Origin: Panagrolaimus kolymaensis | Taxonomy: Eukaryota; Nematoda; Chromadorea; Rhabditida; Panagrolaimidae | Direction of reading: 5' to 3' | DNA length: 64,000 bases | Assembly (NCBI GenBank): GCA_028622995.1 | Contig: JAJQJQ010000004.1 | Coordinates: 1,116,001-1,180,000 of the forward strand | Shown: positions 58,002 to 64,000 of the stretch, piece after piece | How positions within the stretch are numbered: the first letter of the stretch is position 1 | Layout: each line of letters begins with the position of its first letter | The notes under the pieces: generated by a model | The model's input: only the letters and a program-made list of their open reading frames with translations | Told to the model about the DNA's origin: nothing | Databases searched by the model: none | Made by a program: the position numbers and the translations under genes

Positions 58002-59080
58002 TTATGATGATTTAACTTTTTTTGGTTTAGAAATAATGTATGCTTGAATAAAGAAATTAATAAAAAGTACCATATAAGATGAATAAATTACAAAACTGAG
58101 GTAAAGGTTAGCACGTGATTGTTGACATGGTAAGCCCCTGAAAAAATTTCGTTGATTTTTATAACTAAGAAAAACAAAGCTTATTAGCTTCAACTTTTGC
58201 TATGATCAATGCATGATAGTTTAACATTAAACTCGCAACCAAAGCCCTTTAATTTCGTGAAAAACTTACAAATAACTTTTAATAATTAAAACTCCAAAGG
58301 ATACTGAAACTCCAATAATCATTTGTAAAATTTGAACAATTGTTACTATTCTTGCGAAGGATCGTGGCACTTTATTTCCCGTTGCCATTATCGTAAAATA
58401 TGTGTACATTAGCGAATGAGCAATAAAATTCATCCACATAAACCATCTACCAGAAGCAAGATGTTCAGCACCCGAATGAAAGGTGTAAATCATAACAGAA
58501 AAATGATGCCAACAATGAAGAAAGCTAAGGGGTTTCTTTTTTAATACCAAAAATACAGTATCGCCAAGTTCAACAATTTTTGATATCGCAAAAAATAAAA
58601 ACCAATGTGCTGCAACAGTTTTTGGATCAAAGCATTGACAGAGGGAAGTGTAAATTCCTTCATCCTTGATAGTATGAATAAATTCTTCACTTGTTCGAAG
58701 AGCTCTAAAATGGTGGAATTAGTGTTATAAAATCATGGATTTGAAATATGGCAAGAATCGTCCACCATTTCAAATCCAAAATAACTTTACCCGATCATAC
58801 TGAAAATTGCTAAACTTCCATTCCATGCAATTAAAGCCATTTTTAAATTATATGGTTTTCGATTGACCATCCAATTTTGAAGCCATCTCATTGAAATTAA
58901 ATAAAATACTCCAAGATACAAAGTTAAATGCCAATAATTTTGCATTGCATATGTAACCACAAAGGCATCAATTGAATGTTCAAAAGGCAATACAAATCCA
59001 TGATTATAACTAACTGTTAAAGAACCTGATGGCAAATGACTAATATTTCGATCAAAAACTGAATTCACACTCTCAAGCAT
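58002..59080 (-). CDS. Very-long-chain fatty acid elongase (ELO family)
   Basis: Three exons (59080-58791, 58704-58270, 58137-58002) give 286 residues. Features are multiple membrane helices, the family motif KIVELGDTVF, the histidine box HCWHH at 160-164 and the MNFIAHSLMYTYF motif. The C terminus PKKVKSS is Lys-rich, like an ER retention signal. The protein catalyses the condensing step that adds two carbons from malonyl-CoA to a fatty acyl-CoA at the ER. Histidine box context with Cys and Trp (HCWHHF) is like C. elegans ELO-3/5/6-type enzymes; substrate is unknown. Confidence 0.93.
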
Positions 59081-60639
59081 TTTCTTCGTGGTTTCATAAA
59101 ATAAATAAACTTAGAGTCTTTCCCTTTCTTGCTTGCTTGTTTGGTTTTATAAAAAGAGGAGGAGGTGGAATAAATCTAAATTTACATCTTTTATTAAATA
59201 TCCTCTGGCCAAATTTAATAATAAAAAATTTATGGCTTTTTAATGGTCAAAAAATAAACACAAGAAAAAAATACAAAAGAATTTTACGTTTTTTGAGAGA
59301 AAAAATATTCAAATAAAGCAAAACTAAAATTGAATGAAAACACGTTTTTATTATTGATTTTCGCGAGATGATATTTATTATTAAATCCAAATATTCTGTA
59401 TCTCTTACTTTAATTATGTCATAATTACAAATGCTAATTAGCTGCTTAAAAAATTAAAGCAATGGCTCTTGGAAATTACAGTAAGATAAACTTAAAGATA
59501 AATATTAATTCCTAATAATTTTTTTCAAAAGCTTACAACAATAAAAATTCCTATGGGTTGGTCATTATTAACTCTAAAAAAAGGTTTAAAAAAGAAAAAC
59601 AACGAAAAAAGCAAACAACTAAATAATGTTCACGTAACTCTTTTAGCTTCATAAATCCAAGAGACTAAATGAAGAACATTTGAATCGTTTTTTTACGTAA
59701 ATAAAAACTTGAAATCCGGCAGAAACTAGTTATTTAAATGAATCTCGAATGTCATTGAAAATTATACCCCTAATAGAAAAGGGATTAAAAACCGGTAGAA
59801 TGGATGGGTCAGTCGTATTTTTTGAAGTTCGATCACTTTTATTATTGAAGAGGCGTTTCTGGAAGCCAATGGATTGTGATGATCGCTCTACAAAAAATTG
59901 AAAACGTTCAACTGAAAAATTAACAAAAAAAATGCAATTGAAAGTTATCAATATCCATCACAACATAGAATGGGTAAAACATGGTCAGTTACTTCAAATT
60001 TTCACCTCCGCCGGAGGCAATAAAAAAACGGAAAGCTTTCTTTTTTTTCGATTGAAAAAATTTGTCCAGTTTGAGCTTTTTCACAAAAGCAATGACAGCA
60101 AAGAAAGAAAAGAAAAGCGAGAAAACAGGAAAGAAGAATAAGCGTTGACAAAAAGATTGTATTTATTGTTTTTCCTTTTCCTTGTACTTTCTTAAAGTTG
60201 TAGTTGGTGAAAGGGAATCAAACATTGAACCCTTAATAGTGCTTTTTTTTTTTTGCTCCAGCTACTTGCAGTCGCTGCTCACAATATTGACTTTATTGAA
60301 CTTGGAAGCTTGTGAAAACTCAATCAAGTTGTTTGTACCATTGCAAGCGGATTAAACTCCTGAGTAAAGTAATGAATTTGAAAGCTGTACAACGATTCTT
60401 CAAACTACAATGGCGATGATATGCAGTTTTCTTCGTGATGGAAAAGTAAGAGTAAAAGAACAAAAATCGAATATTCAAAACAATGTTGCTTCCAAATTCA
60501 TTAGCAGCAATGCCAATGGATGTGTAAATCTTCACAAAAATCATATAGCTAAAAAAAGTACTTTATTAGCCAATCGTAAAATCAAAAATAGTAAAAAATA
60601 ATGGTATAAAAGTAAAATTTTAACAAAACAATAAGATCA
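59081..60639. other. 1.6-kb intergenic region
   Basis: AT-rich. The only notable element is a perfect palindrome CCTCCGCCGGAGG at 60005-60017. No tRNA or coding evidence. Confidence 0.4.
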
Positions 60640-61150
60640 TCATTTACGAGTTGCAATCATTTCACGAAGGTTGTTCTGAGCATCTTCAACACATTTCGTA
60701 ACATATTTTTTGCGTTCTTCACTCTTCTTTATTTCAGCATCGCATTCACTCATGATTGTTTCCATTCTTTTGACTTCATCAGATTTAGTAGAAATCACAT
60801 AAGCTCTTCCAATTTGACGATAAACAGGCCTTGAATCATCAACATTATTCATTTTTGCCAAAACTTTAGATGCCATTTGTTTTTGCTGAAACACAAGAGA
60901 TGAATGAAAAAATTCAAGAAGGCTTGACAAAAGTTCCAAATTCAGTTCACATTCTTCATAAACCATTGAATAATCTTACCTTATCTTTAACCATTTGGAG
61001 ATCTTCTTCCATTCCAATCACTTGCTTTGATTCAAATACTTGCTTTTGAAGCTTTGAGAAACCCTAAAAAATGAAGAATTACACCAAATCAAACGCAACA
61101 AATGAAAACCTTACTTCTTTAACTTGTTGATCATATTCAGTTTCGCCCAT
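60640..61150 (-). CDS. pfd-1: Prefoldin subunit 1
   Basis: Three exons (61150-61115, 61063-60980, 60885-60640) give 121 residues, the usual size. Two long helices flank a short beta-hairpin region: GFSKLQKQVFESKQVIGMEED in the first, SRPVYRQIGRAYVIST in the hairpin, and SEERKKYVTKCVEDAQNNLRE in the second, ending MIATRK, matching the conserved end of PFD1 proteins. It is part of the hexameric prefoldin chaperone that hands nascent actin and tubulin to CCT in the cytosol. Confidence 0.92.
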
Positions 61151-64000
61151 TTTTAATATAAAAATAAAGGATAAATAAGTGTATCCAACAATAAAAAAAC
61201 TTTTATGAAAAGTTGCTGGAAAAAAAAAATGCAGCAGTTGCTCGTTTTTTATTCTTCAACAAGCATATATTCCTTCGTCGTAAGAAAAAGCTTTGGTGGC
61301 GGATTTTTGGAATAAACTGTTTCAACGGAAATTACCTCCAAACTACGTAATTATTTTATTGTTGGTTGCCTTTTACTCGAATTCCATCACAAAAGTTATT
61401 AATTAAATAAAAGTTGAATAATGAGAAACAAAGATGTATAAGCATAAAGGATCGTCGATGTCATCACCTTATCGATTACTATTTTTTCAATGTCTTTCTT
61501 GTTATTTCAAAAAACTTTTCAAAATCCTCCATCGATTATTAAAACGTTTACTTTTCTTTATTTATTAGAAGCTCCGCCGGCCTTCGGCCAGCGATGTAAC
61601 TTTTCATTGCAATATAAAAAATGAGTTTTTAATTTTCCATGATCATGAACAATAAATTCCAACATTAAACGAAGCAAAGGCATGCCAACTATTATAGAAT
61701 CTTATATTATCTTTGAATTCTTTAATGTCATAGAATTTTTTAAGGTTCCTTTGGTCCTTCTATTGCTATTGGTTCCTTGGATCTCTTCCTTCTTATTGAG
61801 GTCTTGGATCTTTTCCTTGCAATTGGGGTTAGTGGATTCTTGGATCTCTTCATTGTAATTGGTTTCATGGATCTTTTCTTTCTTATTAGGGCCTTGAATC
61901 TTTTCCTTAATATTGGATCCTTATTTTGATATTAGCTCCATGGATCCTACCCCTAATATTAGTTGATTTGATCATCCATTGATATTAGATACTGGATCTT
62001 CCCCTACTATTGCTCAATGGATCTTTTTGCCGATATTAGCTCCGTGAATTCTCTCCTGACTACTGGATCCTTTCCTTGATATTGCTACCAAATGATTTCT
62101 AAACCGCTAATCGACACCGATTCTTTTTCAAGGAATGCAAAAGCAAATTTTCATATCCACACCTTCATTTGCATTTATGCTAATTTTTTCATTTTTTCTT
62201 TCTCCTTGCTTTCGCGAATGAAAAATAAAATGACACGGACGAACGAACGAACGAACAATGAAAATTACTAGGAAGGATACCTAAAAAACTTTCAAAATTA
62301 TCTGGTTAAAGTACAGCTTTATATGTACGTACGTATGTATTATACCTGTAGGTGGAAATTTTTTTCTTCAGCTGTGATTGTTTTCAGTATTACCTGAAAT
62401 TAAAGTATTTTTAAAAAATTTAGTAAAATTAAAGTTTTTGAGTGTATGTATCTGATTGCTGTTTTTACTTACAAAATAAAATTTTTTTATTCACAAGGAA
62501 GTTGGAAAGATTTTTAGTTAATTTTGTTTCCACCCTTTTTTCATCTTTGGTTTTAAAAAATAAAAGAAAACTTCAAAATTGCTTGTTTCGAAGAAATAAG
62601 ACGACTGTGACTTTTTTTGGAATCATTGAAAGAGATCGGAAATGATACCTGCTTTTGTTTTTGTTAAAATAAATAAGCTTTTTTTGAATGAAACCAAAAG
62701 CAAAAAAGCAGCTAATGGGCGAAAATATTTTTTGACATAAAACTTGTTCAAATTTTTTTTATAATCAAACGAGTTTTGTCCTTCATTCATTTTTCATTTG
62801 TTACAAGAAATTGACACCTTTGCCCTAAGCATTTGTTGTTTCGAAAAGTAAAAAAGAGAATTGGAATATTTCGATGTTAAATTTTTCATTCATTTGATTA
62901 AAAAATAGCCAAAAGAATTCGAGCAATGATTGAGATGTGACAATTAATTATATTTAAATGACTTCCATTTTCGATACATTTTTTGCTGTTGATTTTTAAA
63001 GTATTTTTGGTATTACGAATGGCTCGATTTTTTATTCTAAATGGCTGCTTTTTGAGACACAAAAAATGAAAATCAGTTACATTTTTTATTCATGATCTAG
63101 AATTTTAAACTTGATCACTGTAAAATTTTATGAAAAATTTTCGTAGTTATTTTTCGATTGAGTCAAATTGTCAGCTTTTGGAATGCATCATCATGGCTAT
63201 TCGCATTTATCTTATCCACCTAAAAACCGAGATTAGTCCATTTCTTAAATTAAACCCACAAATTCATTTTTTATCTTTCATCTCTTCTTTTTTTTTATTT
63301 TACAAATCTCCCCCGCTTTTTACACTTGTCAAATTTATGATAATCTTTTGAACAAACTTGTTTTTCATTCTTTTTTTTCTGGTGCCAAATATACTCATGT
63401 TATTCTTTTTTATTTGGTTTTGATATTTATTATTTTTCCTCCATACATCAGACGATAAAAGCTTTTAGCACTTTTTGCTTCCATATTTTCCCAAATTTAA
63501 TCCTATTATTTACTATTTTTTCTATTGTATTATTATCAATATTTATATGCGATCAAGGTAACATTTAAATTAGTTGCCTCAAATAATGAATAATGTTTGT
63601 CAATAAAAAAATAAACATTGAACGGATCTTTGCCATCTAAAACACAGAAGCAAGCCCACGTGTTTTTTTTTTCGGGTAAAAAAGCTTGAAGGAAGCCTTT
63701 CAATGAAGAAAAAAAAGTTATAAAAAATGCACTTTTTTGTTGTACGATTTTTTAATGAGATTTTTTGGTGGTTTCATGCAAAAAGGCTTTGAAGAGAAGA
63801 AACAAAAAGCAAAAAAGTTTTTTTGAAGAGGCCATACTTTAGAGAAGATTAATTTTTTTTTGTTGCTCTTGCAGAATCCATTCATTATTACTATTGAAAA
63901 AAATAGGATTTACTATGAATAGTTGTAGTTTCTTTGCTATTTTGTTCAGGGGCTTCACAAAAGGTTTCAATGGCTTTAAAAGCCATTAATTTGTGGCTTT
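61151..64000. other. 2.85-kb non-coding region at the right edge
   Basis: No gene supported. It contains a GC-rich hairpin (61571-61590), a degenerate minisatellite (61740-62095), a (GAAC) tract at 62236-62256 and a TACG/TACGTATG alternating run near 62325. The rest is AT-rich and without codon structure. It may be upstream sequence of a gene beyond the window. Confidence 0.5.
61740..62095. repeat. Degenerate minisatellite
   Basis: Repeated words TTGGATCTTTTCCTT, ATATTGG/ATTAG and ATGGATC recur every 35-50 bp for about 350 bp, with many differences between copies. It has no open frame. Confidence 0.7.

Noticed and set aside
60190..60260. Possible tRNA (GGGAATCAAACATTGAACCC)
   Set aside because: No T-loop consensus, no clover-leaf stems.

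Overview
The window looks like a nematode genome. It is AT-rich, introns are mostly 40-70 bp with GTAAGTTT-type donors and TTTTAG/TTTCAG acceptors, several start codons sit 10-35 nt downstream of a lone acceptor (as expected for spliced-leader trans-splicing), and it holds recognisable animal genes. Exon models below were joined by hand; wherever I joined exons the phases close exactly. Species cannot be fixed from sequence alone; a free-living or clade IV-type nematode is a guess.

Region 1 (214-15,518) is the unusual part. Seven genes share a distinctive composition. On the minus strand an adjacent pair encodes (A) a two-C2H2-finger protein with a transposase-like core and (B) a partner that resembles the 'SAMD3-like' second protein of a multicopy animal element family. 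Gene B has one in-frame TGA. Next come an intronless plus-strand orphan, a minus-strand six-exon gene for a KDM4-like JmjC histone demethylase with a long acidic/basic tail, then three plus-strand genes, two of which (D, E) are paralogues with the same exon layout. All share a short word, TGYCRA, strongly enriched on the sense strand in coding and untranslated sequence. I read this as a large DNA transposon, or a decayed one, carrying a chromatin-modifying passenger gene. That is an inference; the left end lies outside or near the window edge.

Region 2 (15,881-27,522) is a head-to-tail satellite of about 80 units of about 141 bp, with shortened 91-bp units and higher-order repeats. It directly abuts the right end of region 1.

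Region 3 (27,790-34,478) holds a 15-exon orphan gene and a Ser/Thr kinase with an HGD catalytic loop; a kinase intron holds a Helitron-like 3' end.

Region 4 (35,270-61,150) is ordinary gene-rich chromatin, nearly all on the minus strand: a low-complexity membrane protein, two tandem secreted LEA/apolipoprotein-like proteins, a Dicer-related RIG-I-like helicase, mitochondrial ribosomal protein mL48, L-2-hydroxyglutarate dehydrogenase, a two-ShK-domain secreted protein, a small Pro/Ala-rich protein (plus strand), a microsomal-type epoxide hydrolase, a small heat shock protein, an acid lipase, a fatty-acid elongase and prefoldin subunit 1. The epoxide hydrolase contains a 357-bp inverted-repeat transposon whose ends supply a GC-AG intron that would restore the catalytic GGDWG motif.

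Region 5 (61,151-64,000) is non-coding, with a degenerate minisatellite.
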